This document shows, in pieces, positions 11,996 through 32,670 of a DNA stretch of 64,000 bases. A program made the translations under genes and the position numbers. Every line of letters begins with the position of its first letter. Position 1 is the stretch's first letter. The stretch covers positions 58,786,590 through 58,850,589 of the forward strand of contig CM034237.1 in the NCBI GenBank assembly GCA_019916065.1, given 5' to 3'. The notes beneath the pieces are model-generated. The model worked only from the letters and a program-made list of their open reading frames with translations. It was not told where the DNA came from and made no database searches. The DNA is from Vitellaria paradoxa. Taxonomy: Eukaryota > Streptophyta > Magnoliopsida > Ericales > Sapotaceae.

Positions 11996-14900
11996 GTTTA
12001 GTTTGTATTCGACTTATTAAAAATTCGTTTAAATTTATGATTCAATTAAAATTTGACTTCAAAATTTAATAAGATAAGTTTAAATATATTTTTCAATCAC
12101 AATAAAATATTAAAATTAAATTTATATAATCTATTATTTGATTCGCCTCCACTCGACGGTTTGTTGCCCCACCAATTAGTTTTTTTTTTTTTTTGGGAGC
12201 TGTTAATATATCTTGAAAAAAAAAAAAAAAAAACTACAAAACACTATTAGAATTAAGTTCAGCTGGACAAGATCCAGAGGAAGAGACTGGGTGCTTGATT
12301 CATCAATTTTTATTAAAAAAAAATATTTTACTAATTCTTTTTTACCAAACACATTTTTAATTTTTATCAATTTAAAAAAAAGGAATTTTACCAATTCTTT
12401 TTTACCAAACACAATTTTAATTTTTATCAAAATTTTTCAATTTGTACCTTTTTTTAAAAAATTTTTACTAATTTTTTTAAATTTTAACGATTTTTTTAAC
12501 TTTAAACTTTCACAAAATTTTTAAAAATTAATACAATATGTACGATGTTTTGATACAAAATCAACACTTTTTTGTGATGACAAACAGTCTTCAAGATGGA
12601 TGCATGTGCCATGAGTGGGAAATAAAGTGGAAAAGCGTAAAATAGATAGGCGACCGACACTCGTTTGGCATTATTCAGTGCTGGCAAGTTTCCGTGCCGC
12701 ATTCCTAGACAACAATTAATGGAATTAATCCCCACGCGGATCACAATTCTGAGTTTCATAAACTTTTAGAACGCAGGGGCATGGTTCGTGTGCAGACTGG
12801 GTAGTCTTGTCTGAGACAGCTAGCTATCTACCTCTGTTGTTTAGAGTTAAAAAAAAAATAAAATTTTATAAATTTTTATAAATATAAATTACAAGAATTT
12901 AAAATTTAATTTTTCTTGCTCACTGTATAAAGTTTAAGATACTAATTTTTATAAATTTATATAATTTTAAATACATAGTGGTGAAAAAAATAAAAAAAGA
13001 GATTGACAACAGCATTAGTATATAAAATATTAGATTAAAATGTAACAGTTTAAATTTATTTAAATATTTTTTAATTAAAAATATATAAAAATACTTACAT
13101 GTGTTTAAATTATTAAATTTTAATTTAACAATCGGGAGATTTAATGTTGCGAGTGTCACATCAAACTCAATTTTTGCCACCAAAATCTAAAAAATATAAT
13201 TTGGTGTTAGGTTGATGACCTGGCGGGTAGAAAAAGTCAACCTTTATTGTTGTGCTTTAATATTTTAATGAATAATTAGAAACCTAAAGCTACCCAAAAA
13301 AGTAAAGCCACGACAACGAATATATATATATATATATTGTGGAGGATGTTTGTTAAAAAAAAAAAAAAAAGAAAAAATCAAGTTTTCAATAAATAGATGG
13401 TAAGAAACTGATGTAGGTGCTGATTTTTCTACTTATCTTGTGCGGTTCGATCTAATAGAATTTTTTTAATTTATATATAACAATTGTTTGCAATCGTGTT
13501 ATATATATACAAATGTAGTTTGGGTAATATTTTAATATTTGATACGTAAATATTAAATTACGTTTTTCAAAGATGAATAGTAAATTTTTTTTCTTTTACG
13601 TCAATATTTTGGAGATATAAACCATCTAAATGGTTTTTTGAATCCGTTAGAATGATTATATATCAGAATTTATTGAAAGTCATTGAAAAGTTTTTTGGAA
13701 TTTGTAAAAAAATTATTAAGTTTGTGGAATGTTATTGAAGTTTGTAAAAAATTTATTGGATTTATAAAAATTTATTGAGATATATAGATATACATATATT
13801 TATAAAAATTTTATAAAATATAAGAAGTGTAAAATATAGAGATTTTTAATATTTTTTAGAATTTTTTTAGTACGCCAAACATACTTTAAATCTGTATAAT
13901 GCAACATATTGCATCTTTGGCTATTTAATGAAATCAAAATGGCAATGACTGCGTTCTGCGTGAGGGGCAATTTAGAGGCACAATTTCTAGTAAAGAATTA
14001 TTAATATTTACGTTTTGAATGTTTGGTAAACTATAAAATTTTGTTATTTTTTTTGCTCAACTGTAATAATTTCTCAATTGAAAAACTGCAATAATTTCTC
14101 AATTGAAAAGATGCTAAAAGTTACCAAAAATCATTAAAACTTGTTAAAAGTTATCAAAAATTACTAAAAAGTACAAAAAAATGTTAAAAAAATTATCAAA
14201 CATCTAGAAGTTATAAAAAATTGTTAAAAATTACTAAAAATTGTTACTTATTTAATCAAATATACAAAAAATTACAACTAACAATTTTTGACAAAAATGT
14301 CAGAGATAACTAAAATTTAGATCTCCAAACGTTACCTTAACCATTTTTATTCAATATTTAGATAATAACAATTTTTATAATTGTAAGTACATAATATTTT
14401 ATCTCTCTTTTTGTTGATTATCTTATATTAAACATATTTGAAAGTATGTTTCAAACGCAGAATAAATATAAAATTATTGAAAAAAATATAAAATATAACA
14501 TAACAAGAATTGATGCAATTTTGATATAATTTTAAAATAAATTAATGATTTAATTTATTTATTAATTTTTAAGGTATTTAAATATCAATAAAATAAACAC
14601 AAAGTATAAATTTAAACACGCAATTGTTTATGATCAAACAAAGTTACCATATGCATATGATTTTCATTGGGATGATGTAAGGTGCTTAATTTAACCGCAT
14701 AATTTTTTTAATTTTTGTTTTAGTATTACCATATGTCACTTTAAAAAAGAAATTGTATGCTTGGTACAATTTTGTAAAAATTAAAATAATTGATAAAAAT
14801 TAGAGGGAATTTAATTTTTTTTGAGAAAGTTAAAATAAATAAAGAAGTAAAAGAAAATTAATAAATTTATTTAAAAAAAATGACCCCAAACGACCCATAG

Positions 14901-15164
14901 CTGGGAAGAGGGTCGCGAAAGTCAACTATTAAAGCATCACCTCGTGCTAATGCAATACCTTTAATCAAAAAGCGTGATTGAAGGGGTTGATTGGAGAGTT
15001 TAAAAATACATTTCTACCCTTTGGCACTAATCATCGCAGACTAATCTTGACTGTATTGCTTACTTTCAAATCTGATTATTATTATCATCGTCGTCATTAT
15101 TATTATTATTATTATTATTTTTATTTTTAATATAAAGTCTTTATCTTCCTTTCCAAGTTCCAAC

Positions 15165-15505
15165 TTGCCAATTATCAGTATCTTTCTACTCTCTCGCCCA
15201 ATAAACTCCGGCAAGATCCGACGCCGCCGGTGCAACCACCACTGGTCCACTACCCTTCACGGCCACCCAACGACAACCCATAATTTTTTTTGTTCTCTGT
15301 ACCTATCAAATACGAATCTCAGAGTGGTCCTTTCTCTCCAAGAATTGTTGGCTGTCTAAACCTCCACTCCAAAGGGTCTTTCGAGTTCATTCCATGGTGT
15401 CCTAGATACAACACTTCCGGCGATGGGCTTTCTTCTGCATCTCCTCTCCCCTGTTTACAGTCTACAGCCGTCCCTCCTATATTTCTCTCGTTGTACGTAG
15501 AGGTA
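15165..15505 (+). other. GC-richer exon-like segment of unknown origin
   Basis: This island stands out from the AT-rich surroundings, with CCGCCGG and CCACC-rich sequence, and ends with tagag before a possible GT donor. No open frame continues through it and no protein family is recognised. It could be a 5' untranslated exon of the downstream kinase transcript or a captured gene fragment. Confidence 0.3.
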
Positions 15506-17220
15506 CATGATTATATAGTTTAATATATGATTGTTACATCTAGAGGGCATGGCGTTTTTTTTTTTTTTTTTTTTTTTTATGGTACTATTTTCAAAATAGA
15601 CAAAGCTGTTGAGGTATTTCGATTTAGTGGTTTAATTTGGTGTTCATTCATGCTCGGTTTGTGAGTTTAGGAGGAAAAAGTAAATAAAGAAAACATTAAT
15701 TAAGAAAGAAATGAAAAAAAGGGAAAATAATTATATTTTCTTTTTATTTGTAATTTATTTTTTTTATTTTATGAGTAAATATATGGCTTTGAAAATTTTA
15801 TTAGTTTACCTTTTTTTATTTTTTATATGTGTTCTCATTTTTTGGAAGATAAAAATTTTAAGTTTTTAAGTCTCATTTTTCTTCTTATTTCTTTTTATTT
15901 TTTTTTCTCTTGTAAAAGCTCATAAATAAGTTATTAATTTTAAAATCTTTTCTTTTCTTTTTTTTTCTTTTTCTTTCTATTTCACTCCATCTAAACGGAC
16001 TATCAGTTTAGCTTTTGAGGCCTTTCGGTTTAGTGTGGTGTTCATTCTGCGTTCAATCTACTTGTTTAGAATATTTGTTTGATTATTCATCGATTTATGC
16101 TGGTTATTAGTTTGAATTGCTAAATCTGATTCTGAAATGTTCAGTCTTGATGCTATTATATGGTTATTGAAGCTAAATTTGTCAATTCCTATTTTGGCTT
16201 GAGTTGTAGGCATTACTTTACGTTGGGGCATTCTCATTTTGGTTTGTTGGGGATTAACCTTGGGTAGTGGTCATGCAGTCGGTGGGTGGGAGGGTGGTTG
16301 TTTCCAGCTGTGGGGAAGATTGATAGTTGACTAATGAAGAAGAGATTTGGCTGTAAGATTAGCTTGGTTTAATTCTTTTTTTTTCCTTGTTTAAATCCTG
16401 TTAACAATGAGTTGGGTGGAAAATTGATCACTTTGAAAACTTTAACTCATATAATAATCGCCAAATGCACATTTTTGTTATGTTTATTCTAGAAATGAAC
16501 TAGTTAATCATTATCGTGCTGAGCTAATTTGTTGTCAACTTGGGTTTTGGCCACCATTTTAGGCCTGAAAATCAGATAAGTATTTCATTAGTTCCCTGCA
16601 TCTACATCTCTAGACTAGTTTGATTTATCAGTTCAGTGATTACCAAGGGTGCGCTGTCCGCACAAAGTATTTAACTCACTCTGCTCGTTTTGTTAAGCTC
16701 CCGCTGGCCTTTTTTGGAGTCTTAGCATAATGTATTTGCGCCACCAATATTACACCATGGATAAGCTAGATCCTGTTGTGGCTTGTGATAACTTTTTGAA
16801 ATGCCTTTCAATCATGGCACCTGCATTAATAGAAACATAGAATTTTTACCAGCTTCAATGTGTTCACATCATAGGATCACTCCCATTTGACTTCTCTCGT
16901 CCTCTAAAAGAGGGTTCAGAATATTTCCTGTAACACATAGTTGGGCTTTCTGTATAAAGAGGATGACTTGGTTCTACTCTCACAGCAGCCGGTTGGGCTT
17001 CTTGAAAATGGCTTGTTAGAATTTTTTTTCCCTCTATTTGAGGATATTTTTATATCGTAATATTTGATGAACATGAATTCTTTCAGGCTTTTATTTTCTT
17101 TTAATTGTCGAAAAGTAGAAATAGATCCATTGTAGAAAATATGCAAGTCAGCGTGAAAATACAGTGCAACAAACTATGGGATGGAATATCTTATTTTTTT
17201 CAATGTTCTTGAGTGGCCAG

Positions 17221-19903
<2,683 letters not shown>

Positions 19904-21789
19904 CAGTATGAATTGGTTTCTACATTTTTTTTTTTTTTGGGGCAGTTCTACTGTTTGCCATAGATAGAAAAATTGTACAATTCATTACAAATTATTTCGA
20001 GTGATTTGAGTTACATTTTGGATAACCCTGGAAAGTTTTCCTGTATAGAAGTTCCATATGAAAGAATAACCTGCAGTCGGTATAGATTAGCTCCTTGTTT
20101 GGCTCTCACTATGTTATTGCTGGCCTTATAAGGCTTTTGGATCCGTTGGTAGAAAATTCTTGAATTTGCTGATCTCCTGTTGGAGTGATTCTATAAATAT
20201 TTTTTGGGTGATTTTGTTGTATTATATTTTTTTTTCTTTTTCTGTCTTGAGTGCTTTCTTCCTTGCATCGGCTACTTGTTTCTTCTGATTGACCATGGTT
20301 TTGATACTTTATGGCTTCAGAACACGTAATGCGAATGTTTACTTAAAGAGGCAACTAGGGTGTATTTGTTTAGATTTAAGCTACTTAAAACACCAGAAAA
20401 TAAGAAATGCGTTCACTTTGTTGGAAAAATTTTTACTTGAGAAATATATTTTTATGCAAATCACTTGTGTGGAAACAGACGGAGCATTAATCTCTATTTT
20501 TCTGCTGAAAATGCAGTTGGGACATTGTTAATTAATTTTTTGTGTTCAAATTTGCCATTATAGGAGACAAGTGTGTGGCATGTCTCAGCATAGCTCTATA
20601 GGTACTTAGACCCATCAGTGTAATTTATCAAGTGCTCCTGTGGGCGTTTTGGGGGTCTATGGAGAGGAGTAGTGGCTAAATTTCTCTCAAGTAAGCTATG
20701 TTTGTTCATGTTTTAGAGCTTTGCCTGGCTGGCACAGGCCGAGACTATGCCTGCCAATCAGCTGAGGTACGGACTGGGAACTAAATACGGTAAGATTTCT
20801 GTGATGTTGACGTTCTGTGAGTGTTTGACAACCTCGGTTGAGCTAAAGTTGGGCCCTGGAGTGTTACTACTCTGTCCCCGTTGGAGAGAAGGAGAATGAT
20901 TATAATGATGAAAATGATGAAAGAGTGGCTTTATAGCAGCAATAAATTGAGATCGATTATAATGATGAACATGATGAAACGGTAGTTTTGGAGCAGCAAT
21001 AAGTTGAGAGTGATTATAATGATAAGAATGATCAAAAGGTGGTTTTGGAGCAGCAATAAGTTGTTCCATTACGACTCATTTGAATCCTCGAATCAGCATC
21101 TTTATTTGTGTAGAGAAGATTATATATGTCTGACTTTCCTAGACTCCACAGTGTTTGTACTAAGTTATTCTTTTTTAACGATGAAAATGATGATTCTAAC
21201 CCACACTGGTGTATGCTGTTTTATATCAAAAGCTTGCTGACCTGTGTTAGTGTATTTTGTTTCATATAGAAATTTTACATTATATTCTTGGATGCGAGTA
21301 TAAACGAGTAATTCACTAGACAACTTTTTGAGTCTTGGCTAGTTCTTCTTGTACATGAGGCCCCCACGTTTGTTAGCCTAGCATATGAAAAGTTTGTAGA
21401 AAGTTCTTGGATATATATGTAAGGGAAAAAAAGTAATTAAAAAAAAAAAAAAAAGAAAACTTTTGATTAGTTCTTGTGCTCGAAACCTGAATTCCTATGT
21501 TTATTACACCGGTCCATGCCTATGACCCGCTCCAAGGATAAGGAAGTCCTTCATTTGTCATTCTTTGACTAACCTGTGCTGAAATTAGAATAAAAGCTAC
21601 CCACAGGGTCTGTATTGACGGTTTTAAAAAAATCAGTTCATTTCTTAATTACTTGATTTTCTAGAAAACTTATTATCTTTTTCTGGTCAATTTCATGCTT
21701 TCAAAGTTGAGTTCTGACCGTCGTATTGTTTACTTGTTCAGATAGATTACATATTGCTTGTGTTTCTGGTACTTGAATGATCATCAATT
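19904..21789. other. Intergenic region B-C
   Basis: No convincing gene. It holds poly-T at 19926-19938 and poly-A at 21439-21455, and a 57-bp minisatellite (separate entry). The promoter and leader of C must lie in the last part, but I see no clear TATA box close to its start codon. Confidence 0.55.
20898..21068. repeat. 57-bp minisatellite, three units
   Basis: Three adjacent units begin with gattataatgat at 20898, 20955 and 21012. The period is a multiple of three, so a minus-strand frame (20758-21069) reads three 19-residue His/Tyr-rich repeats (around QLIAAPKPPF). The frame has no known domain and is more likely a by-product of the repeat than a gene. Confidence 0.85.
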
Positions 21790-26459
<4,670 letters not shown>

Positions 26460-26828
26460 AGTTGTGATCCAATATTTTGTTACAATTTCTTTGCGTACCC
26501 TATATCGCTTTGTAATTTCAATGACTTTCTACCAAATTCCTATATGTGTAAATAATTCTAGGATCATGGGAATTGGGAGTTGAAGTATGAAATACCTGTT
26601 CCTTGATAATTGCAATGTATCATTTTTTTTTTCATTTTGCTTTATTGGTGGGAGGAGTGAGGCCAACCAAGGATCTGTGGCCTAGGTGTGAAAACTATTA
26701 CCACTGAGTTATTCCCTCTCCTCAAGCGCACTGTATCTTAAATGTTTGAATACCATTTGCTTTTCTGCAACTTCTTATGCCATTTTTGACTTCAAGGTCA
26801 ATGAATTAATCCTAGTCTATATACTTAC

Positions 26829-27200
26829 TGTTAGATCGATTCACACACACACATACACGATATGGAAGAAAACAGTAAAGAGATCAACACACACAGATTT
26901 ACGTGATAATCCAAAATTCGGGTACGTCTACGGGAGCATGAGCGAGAGTTCTTTCTTATTGATCACAGGGTTACATAGAGAATATTTATAGTCACCTCTA
27001 TTTCTAACCCTTAATAGGATTATATGATTTGATTCTCAAAATACTCTTAATTATACGTATATGGTCTATTCGTAATCCTAATAAGATTACATGGTATGAT
27101 TCTCAAAATACCCTTAATTACACCGTATTGTACCGCGGGGAGCGTTGCCCCCCACACCTCCCAAACTTTCGGGCTTACGACCTAACCCACTATATGTTAA
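26829..27200. mobile_element. LTR-like retrotransposon fragment
   Basis: It starts TGTTAGATCGATTC and continues with aacacacagatttacgtg, a sequence style common in plant copia LTRs. A C-rich tract (ccccccacacctccc) at about 27148-27162 would be a purine tract on the minus strand. A second LTR and a clean target duplication were not found, so this is a solo or truncated piece. Confidence 0.4.
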
Positions 27201-27984
27201 ATCCAAGATAAGGGCAAATGTTCCGCTCTGCTCCGTTCCGCTTGGTTGCTTCACTTCCCTTGTTTTGTTTCGCATCCACCCCTCCTTCCTATCACTTGCT
27301 TCCTCTCCATATGAGCCACAAGTACCAACACTTACGTATTCGTTGTATATAATGAAGTGAGTTGGTTCTTGGTCTATATATGACTTTAATCTTCACTTTA
27401 TAGGACCTACTCTTTTGACTTTTCAAAAGATTGAGCTTATCATGAATATTACCTTTCCTTCTCAATTTCCTCATTTAGTTCTATTTGTCATGAAACTTTT
27501 CACAAAAAAACATAATAATGTCATTCAACAGCTTGGTTTATATGGAACAGTTCATGGCTATCTTGGTTTATATGGAGCAGTTCATGGCTTTGTAACATCT
27601 TGTTGGAACTAAATGAATCAATCACAGAAATCAGTTTGTGACCTCGCTGGCTGTATTGGCCCGATGAGATGCTAGCGAGGATGCGAGCAATTTTTCTTTT
27701 TCTTTTTTCTTTTTTTGGTTATTTTCGGCCCAGTTTTTATATACTGTAATTTTCGAACACGTTATTAGTTTTTCAGATTTTGTTTTTTCTCTCTCTCTCC
27801 CTCTTTTTTTTTGGTTAGGATTATTTTTTGTTTGTTTTCTAATGCGGTAAAAAATTGATAAAATTGCTTCTACATATTTGGAGCGTTTAAAGTTTTAAAA
27901 AAATAAAAAAAAATCAAAAATTTATATAAAAGTGAGACGTTATAAAATTTGACTTGATTGAAATAAGTTGAGAATTTTTTAGAA

Positions 27985-28300
27985 CCGTGTTTGGAGGCAT
28001 TATAACAACTCTTGAAAGATCTATGAAGAATCACGACTGGCTGCAAAGACGAAGTAAGTTTCATAGAGTAATTAATGCCGTCCTAGCACCATTCGAAGCT
28101 GTTAAGATTATTAAAGGTTTTCTATCTCTATCTCTATTTCTGTCTCTATTAAGATTCAAAACAGAATTATTAATAAGATCTCAGAACTATCAATGCGCTA
28201 CTAGATGAATTAAAAAACTGCAGACTTTAGTGCTATTAGAGCTTTTAGATGAAATCAACCATTGGAGAAAAGAAGAAGATCAAGTGGTCCTTGCTTTGGT
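27985..28300 (+). other. Unidentified coding-like fragment
   Basis: The frame from 27987 reads with normal composition (LERSMKNHDWLQRRSKFH, then VLAPFEAVKIIKG) before running into low complexity. About 50 bases on, another open stretch reads LLELLDEINHWRKEED. I do not recognise a family. It may be a gene fragment captured by a transposon. Confidence 0.25.
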
Positions 28301-29335
28301 AACAAAAAAAGGTAGAAGCATTTTTTTTTTTAAACTTTTATTGTCCTACATAGTTTTTTTTCCCATCAAAATTTAATTTTTTTTTTAGAAGTTATAACTT
28401 TTAGACATATTAATTGTATTCATAAAAAAAAATTAAAAAATTTATGTCCACTTGGATAAAAGCTCTTCGTTTGGGTAAAAAAATAACAAAAAAAGCTAAT
28501 TTTTTTTAAATTATTATTAGTTTGGAAAGAAAAAAACTAGTTTTTTTTAACTACAAAAAAAAAAAAATTAATTTTTTAATATTTGAAAAGAAAAAACAAG
28601 TTACCTTTTAGTAGTTAGTTCTTTAATTTTTTTTAATTTGATATTTTTGCCTTCATAGTTTAAAAGAAATTTAAAATATAAAAAGATAAATTTGATCATT
28701 TTATAAAAAAAATCAAAAAATTAAGCGACCAAAAAAACTTCTAAATACTCTTACGAAACGAGGCCTTAATAAGCACTCGAAAAATATTTTTGCGAATACT
28801 TTTTATAACCTTGTTGAACTTTATTGTCTTCTATGTTTAATCGAGGGAGTAGACGAGCGAGACCATCTTTGACATTAAAATAATCAAATTTTCGTGGTCG
28901 TTCCAAATTTAGCCACCAAAGACTATGAGCGTCAGCAAAGACTTGGCAGCTTGAAAAGTAAAGGTCCTCAATTTATTTATTTATTTATTTTTGGGTATTT
29001 AAAAAATAAAGACAAAAAAATACTTAAAAATAAAAATTAAAAAAAATTCACGAGACAACTATTTTTTCGCCTCTACATGGTTTTTGTATTTTTAAGTACT
29101 TTATTAATTTTTTTTTTAAATGTGAATTGCACGTCTAAAATATATCCATAAAAAATCAAAATTTTAATAAAGAAGAGGGTAAAAAAGTAAAAAAAGAAAA
29201 AAATTGACTTACGTCTCCCAAACGTAATTCTCATTCAGATGCCTAAACCTCTTGACTAGTTCAGAGCTTAATGATTTTCCTCATACCTAGCGCAACTCTA
29301 GATATAAGTCATCACCAGAAGAAGTGTTCATTTTG

Positions 29336-32300
29336 ATGGGGATCCTTAATTCTGCCTTTTTCTGCTGCAATTTTATTTTGATGCTAATGCTATCTCTAGC
29401 AGAAATTTCAGTTCAGACTGATACAATAAATCCATCGCTGCCAATCAGTGATGGTGTATCTTTAGTCTCTGAGGGTGAAGAGTTTGAGCTTGGCTTCTTC
29501 AGTCCTAGTAATTCTGGCAAAAGATATGTGGGGATATGGTACTACAACAAGACTCCTCAGACAGTCGTTTGGGTTGCGAACAGAGAGAGCCCCCTCTTCG
29601 ATACATCAGGCGTGCTAAGAATTGGGGTTGATGGGAACTTGATCCTGCTTAACCGCACGGAAAAAGTTGTCTGGTCTACAAATATCCAGAACACATCGTC
29701 ATCATCATCACAAGCTACAATTGCTCAACTCCTGGACTCGGGGAATCTTGTTCTGAGAGGTGAGAGCAAAGCAAGCACAGAAAGCTATCTTTGGGAAAGT
29801 TTTGATCATCCTTCTAATACCTTGTTATCAGGCATCGAGCTGGGAATCAACCCTGTAACTGGTGTGAATCAATATCTGACATCATGGAAGAGTGCGGACG
29901 ACCCTTCTCCCGGAGAATTCTTTTACGGTGTTGATCCTCGTGGCCTCCCGCAACTAGTCCTTCGCCAGGGTTCAGTTACAAAGTTCCGAAGTGGGCCTTG
30001 GAATGGCAAACAATTTAGCGGAATCCCTGTTACCCCCAACCTCTTTTTCAATCCCACCGTCATCACAAATTCAGAGGGAACATACTATGAATTCGATCCG
30101 AACAACGAAGCTCCTGCGTCGATGTCTGTCTTAACTTACTCTGGAGTTGTCCAACGTTATGTGTGGAACAGTAGTAGCCTCGAGTGGCTTGTGATGCATG
30201 TGCTGCCCAGCGACCCGTGTGACAATTATGGACATTGTGGTCCTAATAGCATTTGCACAATAGGTAATTCTCAGACATGTAGTTGCTTGGCTGGATACGT
30301 GCCTAAATCATCGCAAGACTGGGAACTACAAGTTTGGTCTGGCGGTTGCGTTCGGAAGCATTCTTTAAATTGTTCCCGGGGGGAAGGATTTGTGAAGATT
30401 AAAGGTGTGAAAATGCCTGATCTTTTGCAGTTCTGGATCGATGCCACCATGACCCTTAAGGAATGTGAAGCGGAATGTAGAAAGAATTGTTCTTGTACAG
30501 CTTACGCCAATTCAAATGCTACTGGGAAGAAGGGAAGTGGTTGCTTGCTCTGGTACGGAGATCTGGTTGATATTAGAACATTAGCAGAAAATGATGGTCA
30601 GAGACTCTACATTCGAGTTACAGCTTCAGACTTAGGTACCTCTTTTTTGTTCCTAGTTTTATGAATGGATGAAAATGTAGTAGTAATATGTGGAGTTAAA
30701 ACTCTGTTCTTGGTGAAATATAATCAGATTCTCAGAACAAGAAGAAGGTGCTACTGGTGGTGGCAATTAGTGCATCTATTACTTTAGTAGGAATTCCTAT
30801 TGCCATTTGTATCATCACAAGGAGGAGGACAAGGCAACCAGGTGCGTTTCTCATTCCTCTCTTCTGATTATATTACTTTAATAGGCAAGCGCAAGCTCTT
30901 GATTCATAATCATGATTCATATCCTTCTGATTACTTACACATTGGGATACAATAGTACACATGTACGAAATATTAAGTAAAGTAGACTCCCCACCTGGCA
31001 GATTGAGTCACTTTAATAAAAAAAATGAAATTATGTTTCATTTTAGTATAAAAATAAATGTACTTTTACAAATATATTTTTGTGAATAAAGAAAAAAAAA
31101 TTCTCTCAACCAATTTTGACTCATAAGAAACAATTTCAGTTAAATTTAATCGATTCAATTAGTTTTATACTTTAATCCAAATTACTCCATAAGAGTCAAA
31201 AAATAAAAAAATAAAAAACATTGGTGTTTGTTTTTACGCTAATCTTGTTATTTGCTTGCGATCAATAGGTTCACAACCAGATATTCCATCTAAAAATGTT
31301 CAGAATGTTGATTTACCTACTTTTAGTCTAGTCACCATTGAGGAAGCTACAAACAAATTTTCCAATTCAAATAAGATTGGAGAAGGTGGGTTTGGACCTG
31401 TTTATAAGGTAATTCCATTTACACTTAATATTTAATATGTTATTATCCTAACAAATGAGAATTTTTCATTTTCATCATGAAAGTTCAAAAATTGAGTATT
31501 TATCATAGGGTCAATTATTAACTGGACAAAAGATAGCAGTCAAGAGGCTCTCAGATAATTCTAATCAAGGACTCCATGAATTCAAAAATGAGGTTGTCTT
31601 GATTTCCAAACTTCAACATCGAAATCTTGTTAAGCTTTTAGGATGTTGCATTCAAGGAGAAGAAAGGATGCTAATTTACGAATACATGCCTAATGGAAGC
31701 TTGAGCTCTTTTCTTTTCGGTTTGATCTCTCAATCTTTCTTAATGCTTAATTGTACTTCAAACTAGTAATTGAACAACATCCTTAGTTGACCTAATTTGA
31801 ATTTGCCATAGGTAATACAAATAGCCCTCTCATATGGAGTATGCGCTTTGATATTATTGTGGGTATTGCTAGAGGGCTTCTCTATCTTCATCGAGATTCA
31901 AGACTCAGAATTATTCACAGAGATCTCAAAGCTAGCAATGTACTACTAGATAATGAGATGAATCCAAAAATTTCGGACTTTGGCATTGCTAGAGCTTTTA
32001 GAGAGGACCAACTACGAGAGAAAACAAGAAGGGTGGTCGGAACTCAGTAAGCATGTAAAAGATATTCTTGTAGTTACTTTTCCAAGTTCATTTCTGTTGA
32101 CTTTTGTTATTGAATTAAAAAATATGCAGTGGTTATATGTCTCCTGAGTACATAATTCATGGGCTCTTTTCGATGAAATCGGATGTCTTTAGCTTTGGAG
32201 TACTCGTTTTGGAAATAGTGAGCAGTAAAAGGAATAGAGAGTTCTATCATCCTGACCACAATCTCAGCCTCCTTGGATACGTAATTTCATAGTTTTGAGG

Positions 32301-32670
32301 ATGATAACTTCCTTTATAGAATTTCCATTTAGTGTTATTTGCTAATGCACATGTTCTGTTTCAGGTATGGCAACTATGGATTGAAGGAAAGGTCTCTGAG
32401 TTAGTAGAAGAAGAGATTAAAAATTCATTCATAATATTTGAAGTCTTGAAGTGTGTACAGGTTGGTCTCTTATGTGTCCAACAACACCCAGAAGACAGAC
32501 CAACAATGTCAACTGTGCTCTTATGGTTGGATAGTGAGAGTGTAATGCTACCCCAACCTAAACAACCTGCTTTTTGCTCAAAGAAGTTTACCATCGAGAC
32601 AGAGCTTCCATGGCTTGAAAATCAACATGCTACAAATAAGATGACCCTCACATTGATAGAGGGTCGATGA
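29336..32670 (+). CDS. Locus D: G-type lectin S-receptor-like Ser/Thr kinase, intact
   Basis: Exons 29336-30635, 30728-30841, 31269-31408, 31509-31719, 31812-32046, 32130-32280 and 32365-32670 encode 818 residues. It shows a signal peptide ([11 protein letters not shown]), bulb-lectin domain ([20 protein letters not shown]), S-locus-glycoprotein motif [15 protein letters not shown]-like cluster ([17 protein letters not shown]), PAN domain ([10 protein letters not shown]), membrane span about 443-465, and a kinase with [10 protein letters not shown], Lys about 530, HRD Asp about 626 and DFGIARAF. The conserved GTYGYMSPEY reads GTHGYMSPEY because the split codon is CA|T. The tail ends LIEGR. 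I chose ATG 29336 because E starts with a similar MGI peptide. The part from intron 4 onward is the source or sister of pseudogene F. Confidence 0.93.

Larger units (their letters stand above)
10451..17220. other. Rest of the presumed giant intron of locus B
   Basis: Very AT-rich, without a convincing gene. It contains a direct duplication of about 50 bp at 11168-11253 (unit with cttgagtaggttccacaaaa), a degenerate tandem of about 100 bp at 11462-11650, a 63-bp tandem at about 12312-12430, a MITE at about 11830-11995, paired poly-T/poly-A at 12180-12232, a (TTA)n tract near 15095-15120 and a long poly-T at 15556-15579. The piece at 15165-15505 is exon-like (separate entry). If B is one gene, this plus the copia element forms an intron of about 11.9 kb. 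Confidence 0.55.
26460..29335. other. Intergenic region C-D
   Basis: No intact gene. Contents: LTR-like sequence at about 26829-27200, a 30-bp doublet at 27529-27590 (tatggaacagttcatggct), a MITE-like A/T block from about 27880, a short unidentified open stretch at 27985-28210, and a possible MITE at about 28455-28770 with cgtttgg / aaacgag ends. The last 500 bp before D are A/T-rich, with gatataag about 30 bases before its start codon. Confidence 0.5.

Noticed and set aside
12180..12232. Poly-T followed by poly-A, hairpin-like
   Set aside because: Low-complexity tracts common in this DNA; no terminator or element ends found.
20758..21069. Minus-strand frame with three 19-residue repeats
   Set aside because: Explained by the 57-bp DNA minisatellite; no other coding evidence.
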